Assembly: GCF_003287405.1 (NCBI RefSeq)
Contig: NZ_PRLD01000003.1
Coordinates: 62,001-126,000, forward strand
DNA length: 64,000 nt
Source of the DNA: Faecalibacterium prausnitzii
Lineage (GTDB): Bacteria > Bacillota > Clostridia > Oscillospirales > Ruminococcaceae
Direction of reading: 5' to 3'
This document shows, piece by piece, positions 1 through 8,649 of the stretch. The notes beneath the pieces are model-generated. The model did not search any database. It was not told the origin of the DNA and saw nothing but the letters and a program-made list of their open reading frames with translations. The position numbers and the translations under genes were made by a program. How positions within the stretch are numbered: position 1 is the first letter of the stretch; each line of letters begins with the position of its first letter.

Positions 1-298
1 TCTACAAAAGCGGACCAAAGGTTACAAAATCTTTTCGCGAATTATCACAATTTTTCATGCCGATGCAACCAACATACAAATATGATGCAGGTATGTAAAA
101 AAATATGCTTGAACATGACTGAATGTTGCATAACTGCTAAAAAACCGCGAAAAGGAGCGATACATTTTTTGAAAGATATTTTCAGGGATACTACGCAGCG
201 GAAAGAAAATGCCTTTTATACAGCCTTGCCTAGCGAGAAAAACAACACAGGTCGAGAAAAGCTCTGCTCCCCGGGTGGGGGTGGTGCTGCGACCTTGG

Positions 299-403
299 GG
301 TACGGCGCCGCTGTACCTTTATAGTGATAGGACGTGCGGGACGCAGCGAACGTTTTTGTGGGAGGTGTCCGAAATACAAGCGGACGTTTTTTGCGTGCCG
401 CAC
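299..403 (+). ncRNA. candidate structured RNA of unknown class
   Basis: A 12-bp arm at 334-345 pairs with 392-403 (one G-G mismatch). It encloses a 5-bp hairpin (367-371 with 381-385). Just upstream, 299-303 pairs with 313-317. I compared it by eye with SRP RNA, RNase P RNA, tmRNA and 6S RNA and did not recognise a match. It could equally be an unusual terminator of a gene lying before the window, since a run of T follows the inner hairpin. Strand is a guess from the direction of the phage genes. Confidence 0.3.
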
Positions 404-441
404 CAGCTGGGAAAATAAATCTGACGCAGCTGCGTTGTGCC

Positions 442-472
442 TTGAAAATATAAAATATACTATTTGGATAAT
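442..472 (+). promoter_or_regulatory. possible promoter of the phage head cassette
   Basis: TTGAAA at 442-447 and GATAAT at 467-472 are separated by 19 bases, a loose match to a housekeeping promoter. It is the best candidate in the AT-rich stretch before the first cassette gene, but the spacing is long and an alternative TATACT sits at 456-461. Confidence 0.3.
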
Positions 473-585
473 ACTTGCATGAAAATACCCGATGACCCCG
501 CAAAAGTGCACACTGTCGGGCACGGCAGGCGGGTGATATCCTGTGTACAGAGCCCGGGACACCGGACGAAAGGAGGAAGAACATC

Positions 586-873
586 ATGGGGCAGACAAAG
601 CCCGCCGCCGGGCTGAAGAGCCTGAACCGCGCCGCCGACACCCTGAGCACCCTGCTGGCGCAGGAGGTAAAGGAGCTGAACGAGCGTCAGAAGGCCGCCC
701 GGCGGGAAAACACCCCCGACCCCGGGATGATGAAGGGGCTGAAGGAAGCCACCGCTGTGCTCAAGGATCTGGCGGGCGTGGTAAAGACCCTGAACGATCA
801 GGGCACAGAACTGGAAGGGACAGAGTGCGGCGTGGTGCTGCTGCCGCCGGTGGAACAGGAGGAAAAGGCATGA
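586..873 (+). CDS. small protein at terminase small-subunit position
   Basis: A 95-residue, charged, helix-prone protein with a strong ribosome binding site (AGGAGG) a few bases before the ATG. Its last bases overlap the next start codon in an ATGA arrangement, which implies translational coupling to the large terminase. Position directly before the large terminase and its size fit a small terminase or DNA-recognition subunit, but I recognise no helix-turn-helix motif with confidence. It may instead be another packaging accessory protein. The assignment rests on position only. Confidence 0.6.
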   Translation: MGQTKPAAGLKSLNRAADTLSTLLAQEVKELNERQKAARRENTPDPGMMKGLKEATAVLKDLAGVVKTLNDQGTELEGTECGVVLLPPVEQEEKA

Positions 874-2315
874 GCAGGACGGAGCGTGCAGTCATCGTGT
901 GGAAGCCGCAGCCCCGGCAGCTGGAATTTATGCGCAGACCGGAACCGGAAGCGCTGTACGGCGGTGCGGCGGGCGGCGGCAAGAGCGATGCACTGCTGAT
1001 CGAAGCGCTGCGGCAGGTGCACATCCCGCATTACCGGGCGCTGATCCTGCGCAAGACCTACCCGCAGCTTTCCGACCTTGTGGATAAGAGCCAAATGTAT
1101 TACCGCCGGGCTTTCCCGGAGGCGCAGTACAACGCTACCTCCCATGTATGGGTCTTTCCCAGCGGGGCGAAGATCTGGTTCGGCTCTATGCAGTACACCA
1201 AGGACCGCACCAACTATCAGGGCAAAGCCTACGATTTTATCGGCTTTGACGAGCTGACCCACTTTGAGTGGGACGAGTACAGTTACATGATGAGCCGCAA
1301 CCGTCCCACCGGGCCGGGCACCCGGGTGTATATGCGTGCCACCACCAACCCCGGCGGCATCGGCCACGGCTGGGTGAAGGCGCGGTTCATCACCCCCGCC
1401 CCGCCCGGCACGCCCATTGTGGAAACGGTCACGGTGCGCCTGCCGGACGGCACCGACCAGCAGATGGAGCGGGCGCGGGTGTTCATCCCGTCCAGCGTGT
1501 TTGATAACCCTGCCCTGCTGGCCAACGACCCCGGGTATCTGGCAAGCCTTGCCAGCCTGCCGGAAGCGGAAAAGCAGGCGCTGCTCTACGGCAGCTGGGA
1601 CAGCTTTTCCGGGCAGGTGTTCACCGAATGGCGCAACGACCCGGCGCATTATCAGGATCAGCGCTGGACCCATGTCATCGCACCCTTTGCCATCCCCAAG
1701 CACTGGCCCATCTGGCGCGGGTACGACTTCGGCTTTTCCAAGCCCTTTTCGGTGGGGTGGTATGCAGTGGACGAGGAAGGGCGGCTGTACCGCATCAAGG
1801 AACTGTACGGCTGCACCGGACGTCCCAACGAGGGGCTGCGCATCGACCCGGTGGAGCAGGCAAAGCGCATCCGGGAAGCCGAGCAGAACGACCCGCTGCT
1901 GCGGGGCAGGGTGATCCACGGAGTGGCAGACCCCGCCATCTTCAACGAGAGTCAGGGCGAGAGCATTGCAGCCATGATGGAGCGCAGCCCGCATTTTCTG
2001 CGCTGGCAGCCCGGGGACCACACCCGGCTGGCGGGCAAGATGCAGTTCCACTACCGGCTGCGGTTTGCGCCGGACGGACGGCCGATGCTGCAGGTGTTCA
2101 GCAGCTGCAAGCACTTCATCCGCACCCTGCCAAACCTTGTGTACGACGAGAGCAATGTGGAGGATATCGACACCCGGCAGGAGGATCACATCTACGACGA
2201 GTGCCGCTATGTGCTGATGGAGCATCCCATCAGCCCGCCCGAAGCTTCTGCCGCGCCGCCAAGGCCGGACGACCCGCTGGAGCTGCACCGGCAGGCGCGG
2301 TTCTACCGCATCTGA
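870..2315 (+). CDS. terL: phage terminase large subunit (packaging ATPase/nuclease)
   Basis: The motor that pumps DNA into a preformed capsid and cuts it. The 481-residue frame has a Walker A loop ending GGGKS at residues 31-39, a Walker B ending FDEL with D127-E128, and a C-terminal RNase H-like nuclease region with acidic residues D286 (YDFGF), D354 (VADP) and a further Asp in DHIYDECRY. Both catalytic halves look intact. The ATG at 870 overlaps the stop of the preceding gene; the open frame extends further upstream, but this start fits the coupling and the family N-terminus. Codon use resembles the surrounding chromosome, which suggests long residence in the host. Confidence 0.93.
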   Translation: MSRTERAVIVWKPQPRQLEFMRRPEPEALYGGAAGGGKSDALLIEALRQVHIPHYRALILRKTYPQLSDLVDKSQMYYRRAFPEAQYNATSHVWVFPSGAKIWFGSMQYTKDRTNYQGKAYDFIGFDELTHFEWDEYSYMMSRNRPTGPGTRVYMRATTNPGGIGHGWVKARFITPAPPGTPIVETVTVRLPDGTDQQMERARVFIPSSVFDNPALLANDPGYLASLASLPEAEKQALLYGSWDSFSGQVFTEWRNDPAHYQDQRWTHVIAPFAIPKHWPIWRGYDFGFSKPFSVGWYAVDEEGRLYRIKELYGCTGRPNEGLRIDPVEQAKRIREAEQNDPLLRGRVIHGVADPAIFNESQGESIAAMMERSPHFLRWQPGDHTRLAGKMQFHYRLRFAPDGRPMLQVFSSCKHFIRTLPNLVYDESNVEDIDTRQEDHIYDECRYVLMEHPISPPEASAAPPRPDDPLELHRQARFYRI

Positions 2316-2339
2316 AAAACAGGACAGAAAGGAAAGATT

Positions 2340-4124
2340 ATGGAAGATACAAGAGCAGAAGCCCTGCCCATCGGCGCGGCAGAGGCGGCGGCTGCATTGC
2401 AGACGCTGCAGCGCTACAAGGCGGGCAAGGCGGCGCTGGACAAGCGCCTGATCGACAACGAGCTGTGGTTCCGCATGGGACACTGGAAAAACTACCGCGA
2501 CCCGCTGATGCCCGGCAAGGCGCAGCCCTCCAGCGGGTGGCTGTTCAACAGCATCGCCAATAAGCACGCCGACGCCATGGACAACTACCCCGAGCCCATG
2601 GTACTGCCCCGGGCGGCAGACGATCAGGCCACGGCGCAGGCGCTTTCCAGCGTGCTGCCGGTGGTGCTGGAACAGGCGGATTACGAGCAGGTGTACAGCG
2701 ATGTCTGGTGGCGCAAGCTCAAGCAGGGCACCGGGGTTACCGGCATCTTCTGGGACCCGGCGGCGCGCGGCGGGCTGGGTGACATTGCGGTGCGCAGCGT
2801 CAACCTGCTCATGCTCTACTGGGAGCCGGGCGTGCAGGATATTCAGGACTCGCCGGACTTGTTCCACCTCAGCCTTGAGGACACCGCCCGGCTGACCGCG
2901 CAGTATCCGCAGCTGGCAGGGCACGCCGCCGGTGTGGTGGACGTGCCCCGGTACATCCACGAGGACGGTCAGACCACCGCCAACAAGAGCGTGGTGGTGG
3001 ACTGGTACTATAAGCGCCCGGACGAGAGCGGCAAATTGCGGCTGCACTACTGCAAGCTGTGCAACGGCGTGGTGCTGTATGCCAGCCAGAACGACCCGGC
3101 GCTGGCGGCGCGCGGGCTGTACGACCACGGCAAGTACCCCTTTGTGTTCGACCCGCTGTTCGTGGAGGAGGATTCTCCCGCCGGGTTCGGCTACATCGAC
3201 GTGATGAAGGACTGCCAGAACGCCATTGACCGGATGAACCACGCCATGGACGAGAATGTGCTGCTGGCCTCCCGCCAGCGGTATGTGCTCAGCGATACCG
3301 CCGGGGTGAACGAGGAAGAACTGGCCGACCTGAGCCGGGACATCGTGCACGTTGTGGGACGCCTGAACGAAGATTCCTTCCGTCCGCTGCAGACGGCGGG
3401 CCTGCAGGGCAACAGCCTGAGCTATCGCAACAGCCGCATTGAGGAGCTGAAGGAGATCAGCGGCAACCGCGACCTGACGCAGGGCGGCACCACTGGCGGC
3501 GTGACCGCCGCCAGTGCCATCGCCGCCTTGCAGGAAGCGGGCAGCAAGCTGAGCCGGGATATGCTCAAGAGCGCCTACCGCGCCTTTGCAAAGCAGTGCT
3601 ACCTCATTATTGAGCTGATGCGGCAGTTCTACGACGAGCAGCGGGTGTTCCGCATCACCGGGCAGCGCGGTGAGAGCGAATTCGTGCCCTTCTCGGCGCA
3701 GGGGCTGCGCGCAAAGCCCATGCCCGCCGTGGGCGGGGTGGAGCTGGGCAGCCGGGAGCCTGTCTTTGACATCGTGGTCAGCGCCGCCAAAAAGAGCACC
3801 TTCAGCCGCCTGTCCCAGAACGAGACCGCCAAGGAGTGCTATAAGCTGGGCTTCTTTGACCCCGCCAACGCGGACGCTGCCCTTGCGGCGCTGGAAATGA
3901 TGGACTTTGAAGGGGTGGAAAAGGTGCGCGCCCGGGTGCGGCAGAACGGCACGCTGGCGCAGCAGCTGGTACAGCTGCAAGGGCAGATGGCAAGACTGTC
4001 TGCCGCTCTTGCGCAGCAGCCCGGCGGCACCCAAGCGGCGCAGGACACTGCCGGTCTGACGGCACAGCTGCCGGTGGCGGCGGCTGCCCGCGCCATGAAT
4101 TGGAACGGAAAGGAGGTGAAGTGA
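2340..4124 (+). CDS. phage portal protein
   Basis: A 594-residue protein placed between the large terminase and the scaffold/capsid genes, the standard place for the dodecameric portal ring through which DNA enters and leaves. The body is mixed alpha/beta with an acidic N-terminus and a C-terminal Gln/Ala-rich helical tail (about residues 530-590), as in large podovirus-type portals. The length is within the range of podovirus portals and longer than typical siphovirus ones. A ribosome binding site (GAAAGGA) precedes the ATG. The stop is separated by a single base from the next start, so the genes form one operon. Family assignment is by context and general resemblance. Confidence 0.8.
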   Translation: MEDTRAEALPIGAAEAAAALQTLQRYKAGKAALDKRLIDNELWFRMGHWKNYRDPLMPGKAQPSSGWLFNSIANKHADAMDNYPEPMVLPRAADDQATAQALSSVLPVVLEQADYEQVYSDVWWRKLKQGTGVTGIFWDPAARGGLGDIAVRSVNLLMLYWEPGVQDIQDSPDLFHLSLEDTARLTAQYPQLAGHAAGVVDVPRYIHEDGQTTANKSVVVDWYYKRPDESGKLRLHYCKLCNGVVLYASQNDPALAARGLYDHGKYPFVFDPLFVEEDSPAGFGYIDVMKDCQNAIDRMNHAMDENVLLASRQRYVLSDTAGVNEEELADLSRDIVHVVGRLNEDSFRPLQTAGLQGNSLSYRNSRIEELKEISGNRDLTQGGTTGGVTAASAIAALQEAGSKLSRDMLKSAYRAFAKQCYLIIELMRQFYDEQRVFRITGQRGESEFVPFSAQGLRAKPMPAVGGVELGSREPVFDIVVSAAKKSTFSRLSQNETAKECYKLGFFDPANADAALAALEMMDFEGVEKVRARVRQNGTLAQQLVQLQGQMARLSAALAQQPGGTQAAQDTAGLTAQLPVAAAARAMNWNGKEVK

Positions 4125-4125
4125 G

Positions 4126-5052
4126 ATGATCAAGGTATGTTACAGCGAGCTGGACGGCCCCGAGGGGCTGAGCCTGCGGCTGGAAGCCGCCGGTCACGCG
4201 GGCTATGCGCCCGCCGGGCAGGACATCGTATGCGCTGGCGCAAGCACCCTGATGCAGGCACTGGTGTACCTGCTGGCAGGGGAGGAAAACGCCCGCAGCG
4301 ATGCATGGGACGAGCCGGAAGGCCCGCGCCTTGCTGTGGCAGCGCAGGCACCGGTAGCGCCGTGGGTGCAGGGCGCGTTTGAACTGGCCAAGGCGGGCTT
4401 TACCCTGCTGGCAGAGCGCTACCCGGACAACCTGCGCTTTGCGGATGTGAGCCGCAGCGGACAGCAGAGCATGATGGACCTGCAGCTGTTTGCGGAAGGT
4501 GAAGCCGCCCCCGCGTTGAGCCCGGAACAGACCCGGCAGGCAGTGGCTGCGGGCACCCTGAAGCCGGAAGCCCCCGCCGCGCAGCCGGAAGTGCCCCGGC
4601 AGACCCCGGCAGAGCCGGAAAAGCAGCCGGAAACACCCGCACAGCCGGAGCGTCCGGTGCTGCCGCCCCTGCCGCTGCCGGTGCAGAACACGGTGCGCGG
4701 CTTGCACGCCCGCTGGGCGGCAGAGGAAGCCGCCATGCGCCGCAGCCAGCCGGGCTTTGACCTGAAAGCAGAGCTGAAGAACCCGGAGATGCGCCGTCTG
4801 ATGCAGCTGCCCGGTATGCGGGTGCAGGACGCCTACCGCCTTGCCCACTACGAGGATGCCCTGCGCACCACGGCACAGACCGTGGAGCAGGGGGTGGTGG
4901 AACGGGTGCAGCAGCGCGCCGCGCGTCCGCTGGAAAACGGCCTGCGCCCCGGTGCTGCGGTTTCGGTACGGCCGGACGTAGCCGCTATGACCCGCGCCCA
5001 GCGGGAAGCCTTGGAGCGCCGTGTGCTGCACGGTGCACAGATCGAACTTTAA
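4126..5052 (+). CDS. Prp-type cysteine protease fused to a scaffold-like domain
   Basis: Residues 1-110 match the ribosomal-processing cysteine protease Prp family. GHAGYA carries His24 and GQDIVCA carries Cys36; the 12-residue spacing equals that of the catalytic His22/Cys34 pair known in Staphylococcus aureus Prp. At residues 116-125 lies MMDLQLFAEG, which resembles the Prp cleavage motif found at the start of ribosomal protein L27 and of capsid proteins in Firmicute phages. The remaining roughly 185 residues are Pro/Glu/Gln-rich then helical, as expected for a scaffold. I infer a protease-scaffold fusion that cuts itself after Phe122. An internal ATG at 4471 could also give free scaffold, although no strong ribosome binding site precedes it. 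The gene sits between portal and capsid. Confidence 0.8.
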   Translation: MIKVCYSELDGPEGLSLRLEAAGHAGYAPAGQDIVCAGASTLMQALVYLLAGEENARSDAWDEPEGPRLAVAAQAPVAPWVQGAFELAKAGFTLLAERYPDNLRFADVSRSGQQSMMDLQLFAEGEAAPALSPEQTRQAVAAGTLKPEAPAAQPEVPRQTPAEPEKQPETPAQPERPVLPPLPLPVQNTVRGLHARWAAEEAAMRRSQPGFDLKAELKNPEMRRLMQLPGMRVQDAYRLAHYEDALRTTAQTVEQGVVERVQQRAARPLENGLRPGAAVSVRPDVAAMTRAQREALERRVLHGAQIEL

Positions 5053-5075
5053 CCTGACAGGAGAAAGGAAAAAAC

Positions 5076-6074
5076 ATGATGAATTTCAACATCCAGCTGT
5101 TTGCGGACGCGCAGACCAACACCACCGGCACCATGTCGGTGGAGATGAAAACCTTTTACGAGAAGCGCCTGATCGATCAGGCAGAGCCGCGCCTTGTGCA
5201 CGACCAGTTTGCGGATTACTACCCCGTGCCCCAGAACGGCGGCAAGACCATCGAGTTCCGCAAGTACGACAGCCTGCCCAAGGCCAGCACCCCGCTGACC
5301 GAGGGCGTTACCCCCAACGGTCAGGCGCTGAACGTGACCAGCATCACCAGCGACCTGCACCAGTACGGCGGCTGGACCCCGCTGACCGATGTGCTGCAGA
5401 TGACCGCCATCGACAACAACGTGGTGCAGGCCACCCGCGTGCTGGCAAGTCAGGCCGGCCGCACCATGGACAGCATCACCCGCGATGTGCTGGCGGGCGG
5501 CACCAATGTCATTTACGCCCCCAAGCTTGGCGCAGACGGTGCCGAGACCGCCGTTACCAGCCGCAAGGCACTGGACAAGAGCTGCACCCTGACCCCGAAG
5601 CTGTTCTTTCAGGCGGCGGCGCAGCTGGGCGCGATGAACGCTGACCCCATCGGCGACAGCTACGTTGCCATCATCCACCCCTATGCGGCCTACGACCTCA
5701 AGACCTGCAAGGAGTTCATGGAGGTGCACAAGTACGCCGACCCCGACACCATGTTCCGCGGTGAGATCGGCAAGCTGGGCAACATCCGCTTTATCGAGAC
5801 CAGCGAGGCCAAGATCTGGAAGGACGATACCTGCCCGGCGGGTCTTGCAGTGTTCGGCACGCTGGTGCTGGGCGCCCACGCCTACGGCGTGACCGAGCTG
5901 GAGGGCGGCGGCCTTGAGCACATCGTCAAGCAGCTGGGCTACGGCGACGACCCGCTGAACCAGCGCGCCTCTGTGGGCTGGAAGGGGATGCGTGCCGCCG
6001 AGCGTCTGGTGGAGCAGTACATGGTGCGCATCGAGAGCGTGTCCAGCTACTCTGCCACCGCTGCCGCCAACTAA
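5076..6074 (+). CDS. N4-gp56 family major capsid protein
   Basis: The shell protein of the capsid, 332 residues. I recognise the N4-gp56 capsid family from the central GGWTPLTDVLQ region and the C-terminal DDPLNQRASVGWKG region. The extreme N-terminus reads MMNFNIQLFADAQ, a near copy of the Prp substrate motif also found inside the preceding protease-scaffold protein, so cleavage after Phe9 is predicted during maturation. A strong ribosome binding site (AGGAGAAAGG) precedes two adjacent ATG codons. The gene follows the scaffold gene directly, as is usual for capsid operons. Confidence 0.88.
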   Translation: MMNFNIQLFADAQTNTTGTMSVEMKTFYEKRLIDQAEPRLVHDQFADYYPVPQNGGKTIEFRKYDSLPKASTPLTEGVTPNGQALNVTSITSDLHQYGGWTPLTDVLQMTAIDNNVVQATRVLASQAGRTMDSITRDVLAGGTNVIYAPKLGADGAETAVTSRKALDKSCTLTPKLFFQAAAQLGAMNADPIGDSYVAIIHPYAAYDLKTCKEFMEVHKYADPDTMFRGEIGKLGNIRFIETSEAKIWKDDTCPAGLAVFGTLVLGAHAYGVTELEGGGLEHIVKQLGYGDDPLNQRASVGWKGMRAAERLVEQYMVRIESVSSYSATAAAN

Positions 6075-6084
6075 GGAGGTGCCC

Positions 6085-6297
6085 ATGGCTGAAAAGAACG
6101 TGCGCATCCGGCTGTTCAAGGACAACAGCCGCTACAAGGGCGATCTGTTCGTCAGCGTCAACGGTGTGAATTACAAGATCCGCCGGGGCGTGGAGGTGGA
6201 GGTGCCGCCCGCTGTGGCCGAGGTGCTGGAACACAGCCAGCGTCAGGACGAGCTGACCGCTGCCCGCATTGCCGCTGCGGAGAACGCAGCACAGTAA
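6085..6297 (+). CDS. small structural protein after the capsid gene
   Basis: A 70-residue protein whose ATG at 6085 sits behind AAGGAGGTGCCC; the longer open frame starting at 5992 lies inside the capsid gene and lacks such a site. The first half looks beta-rich (KNVRIRLFKDNSRYKGD) and the second half helical. Genes of this size directly after a capsid gene are often head decoration or stabilising proteins, but no family is recognised. It is followed by an intrinsic terminator, so it closes the first part of the operon. Confidence 0.7.
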   Translation: MAEKNVRIRLFKDNSRYKGDLFVSVNGVNYKIRRGVEVEVPPAVAEVLEHSQRQDELTAARIAAAENAAQ

Positions 6298-6316
6298 AAT
6301 CTGTAAAATCAACGCT

Positions 6317-6355
6317 GCCCGGCTGGGAGAAATGCCCCCGGCCGGGCTTTTTATA
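6317..6355 (+). terminator. intrinsic terminator inside the head operon
   Basis: GCCCGGC at 6317-6323 pairs with GCCGGGC at 6341-6347, followed by TTTTTAT. It lies between the capsid block and the connector block. Partial termination here would make capsid and scaffold more abundant than the later, low-copy connector proteins. Confidence 0.8.
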
Positions 6356-6366
6356 AAAAGGATGTG

Positions 6367-6756
6367 ATGAAGATGACAGTAGGAGAAGCTTTGGAGCGTG
6401 CCGAGCAGCTGCGCCCGAACTGCCGCATTGAAACCGAGACCCGGCTGCAATGGCTGCGGGAGACGGACGCCCTGCTGCGCACAAAGCTGTTTGACCGCAG
6501 CGCCGCCGGGGCGTTTGACGCGGTGGGTGCAGACCGTCCGTGGGAGCAGCCGGTGCAGGACGACCAGCCGCTGCTGGCGCCGCCGCCCTTTGATGCGCTG
6601 TACCCGCACCTGTTGTGTGCGCAGATGGACGCCGCCTTAGGCGAGACCGACCGCTACGCCGGAGAGCAGGCACAGTACAACGCCCTGTATGCGGAACTGG
6701 CGGTCTGGCTGCGGCAGAACTACCCGCCCCGCAGCCGGGCGCAGTGGCGCTGGTAA
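6367..6756 (+). CDS. putative head-tail connector protein
   Basis: A 129-residue protein with a helical, acidic character that begins MTVGEALERAEQLRPN after the first three residues and ends in a basic RSRAQWRW tail. The ATG at 6367 is preferred over the GTG at 6364 because of its better spacing from AAAAAGGA. Position after the capsid block and size suit a connector or head-completion protein. I do not recognise a family by sequence. The next gene follows 12 bases later. Confidence 0.6.
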   Translation: MKMTVGEALERAEQLRPNCRIETETRLQWLRETDALLRTKLFDRSAAGAFDAVGADRPWEQPVQDDQPLLAPPPFDALYPHLLCAQMDAALGETDRYAGEQAQYNALYAELAVWLRQNYPPRSRAQWRW

Positions 6757-6768
6757 GGAGGTGAGGCG

Positions 6769-8649
6769 ATGGTACTGGCAGACAGAATGCGGCTTGGCAA
6801 CACCCGGCAGCTGCTGCGGGCCTTTGGCGGCCTGAACGAGACCTACGGCTGCTCGGAAGCAGAGTACAGCGCCGGAGTAAACTTTTCTGCCCGGGATTTC
6901 CCAGCCCTGAGCACCCGCACCCCGCGCCGCAAACTGCGGGCGCTGACCGGGCTGAACGGGATGTACCACCTGAACGGTCTGCTGACGGTCTGCGGGCGGG
7001 ATATCACCTATACCCCGGACGATGCCGCAGCCCCGGCGGTGACGAAGGCGGACGCCGTGACCGATGGCCGCAAGGCGCTGGTGGGCATCGGCACAAAGAT
7101 CCTGATCTTCCCGGATAAGCTGGCTTTTGATACGGCAGACGGCAGCGTGACCGCACTGGGGGCGCTGTGGACGGCGGCGGACAAAAGCGTGACCTTTGCC
7201 CCCTGCGATGCCGCAGGCAAGACCTATCAGGTGGAAGCCTTTGGCCCGGACGAGCCCGCCGATCCGGCAGACGGACAGCTGTTTTTAAGGGTGGAGGATG
7301 CCGACCATCCGTGGCGGTACGACAGCACGCTGGAAATGTACAGCAAAAACTCCGGCAGCTGGGCGGCCATCCCGCTGGAATACTGCCGCATCACGGCGGC
7401 AGGGCTGGGCAAGCTGTTCCGGCAGTGGGACACCGTGACCGTGCAGGGCGCAGCCGCCGAGACTGCGGGGCAGAGCCCGGAGCTGAACGGAGATCAGATC
7501 GTGTATGACATGGGCGAGGACTGGCTGCGGGTGCGCTGCACCCCGCAGGGCGAGTATTTTTACGGCACACTGGTGCAGAACGCCGCCGCCGCGCAGTGGC
7601 AGAGTATGGACGGCAAGCAGCACCGCAGTGTGGATGCCGCACAGACGGTATCCATGGAGCGCCGGGTGCCGGAACTGGATTTTGTGACCGAGTGCGACAA
7701 CCGGGTGTGGGGCTGCAACAGCAGGGAGAACGTTATCTACGGCTGCAAGCTGGGCGACCCCACCAACTGGTTCAGCTACCGGGGCATCGCTGCAGACAGC
7801 TACGCCGTCACTGTGGGCAGCGACGGCGCCTTTACCGGGGCGGCTTCCTGCATGGGCTATGCGCTGTTTTTTAAAGAGAATACCCTGCACAAGCTGTACG
7901 GCTCCAAGCCTTCGGATTTTCAGCTTTCCAGCCTGCGCTGCCGGGGCGTGGCAAAAAACGCCGCCCGCAGCCTGTGCGTGCTGAACGAGACGCTGTATTA
8001 TCTCTCGCCGGACGGGGTCATGGCGTGGGACGGCAGTCTGCCCACCAAGGTGTCCGGTGCGCTGGACGCCGCAAAGCTTGCCAACGTGCAAAGCGCCGTG
8101 GGCGGTGCGCTGGATGGCCGGTACTATCTGCACATCTCCCGGGAGAGCGCGCGTCTGCTGGTCTACGATACCGAGAAAGGGCTGTGGAGCGAGGAGGACG
8201 TCTGCTCCTGCGATATGACCAGCACCGGCGGGCAGCTTTATCTGTGGGACGGGCAGGCGCTGTGGGCAGCAGACCCCACCCGCGAGCCGGACTGGCAGAG
8301 CACCGATAGCGTGGAGACGGACATCCCCTTTGAACTGGTCACAGGCGATGTGGGACTGGACGGCACCGAGCAGCGGTACCTCTCCCGGCTGACCTTGCGT
8401 CTGGACGCCGAACGCACCAGCACGGTGGAGGTGGCAGTAAGCTATGACGGCGGCGCGTGGGAGACGGTGGCCACCCTTGCCGCCCAAGGCCGCCGCCGCA
8501 GCTATGACCTGCCTTTTGTGCCCCGGCGGTGCGGGTCGCTGCGGCTGCGGCTTCGTGGCAAAGGACAGATCACCCTGCGCAGTCTTGTGCGCACCATCGC
8601 CCCGGCAAAGGGAAAATTATGGGAGGAGGATACCTCATGGCAAGCATGA
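6769..8649 (+). CDS. large beta-rich phage structural protein
   Basis: A 626-residue protein with a strong ribosome binding site (AAGGAGGTGAGGCG). The sequence is rich in Gly, Asp and aromatic residues with repeated beta-strand patterns, and contains WGCNSRENVIYGC, NWFSYRG and AWDGSLP segments that resemble repeated blades of a propeller or tail-nozzle protein. There is no signal peptide or membrane segment. Its place after the connector suggests a stopper, nozzle or tail-hub component of a short-tailed particle. Function is inferred from context; no family is identified with certainty. Confidence 0.6.
   Translation: MVLADRMRLGNTRQLLRAFGGLNETYGCSEAEYSAGVNFSARDFPALSTRTPRRKLRALTGLNGMYHLNGLLTVCGRDITYTPDDAAAPAVTKADAVTDGRKALVGIGTKILIFPDKLAFDTADGSVTALGALWTAADKSVTFAPCDAAGKTYQVEAFGPDEPADPADGQLFLRVEDADHPWRYDSTLEMYSKNSGSWAAIPLEYCRITAAGLGKLFRQWDTVTVQGAAAETAGQSPELNGDQIVYDMGEDWLRVRCTPQGEYFYGTLVQNAAAAQWQSMDGKQHRSVDAAQTVSMERRVPELDFVTECDNRVWGCNSRENVIYGCKLGDPTNWFSYRGIAADSYAVTVGSDGAFTGAASCMGYALFFKENTLHKLYGSKPSDFQLSSLRCRGVAKNAARSLCVLNETLYYLSPDGVMAWDGSLPTKVSGALDAAKLANVQSAVGGALDGRYYLHISRESARLLVYDTEKGLWSEEDVCSCDMTSTGGQLYLWDGQALWAADPTREPDWQSTDSVETDIPFELVTGDVGLDGTEQRYLSRLTLRLDAERTSTVEVAVSYDGGAWETVATLAAQGRRRSYDLPFVPRRCGSLRLRLRGKGQITLRSLVRTIAPAKGKLWEEDTSWQA

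Larger units (their letters stand above)
1..585. other. non-coding region upstream of the phage cassette
   Basis: No convincing gene is seen here. Short reading frames exist but lack a good ribosome binding site and any recognisable protein character. The stretch contains several inverted repeats between 270 and 403 (see the separate entry) and AT-rich sequence at 440-480 that could hold the promoter of the phage genes. What lies before base 1 is unknown, so the left limit of the cassette cannot be fixed. Confidence 0.6.

Noticed and set aside
82-324. 80-codon open frame before the phage cassette
   Set aside because: No ribosome binding site, Gly-rich nonsense-like end and overlap with inverted repeats; no protein character.
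798-4133. Very long open frame on the - strand opposite terminase and portal
   Set aside because: An antisense shadow caused by GC-rich third codon positions; low-complexity His/Val/Gly-rich translation.
4471-5052. Separate scaffold gene starting at an internal ATG
   Set aside because: Possible as in other phages, but no clear ribosome binding site precedes it; self-cleavage of the fusion is the simpler reading.
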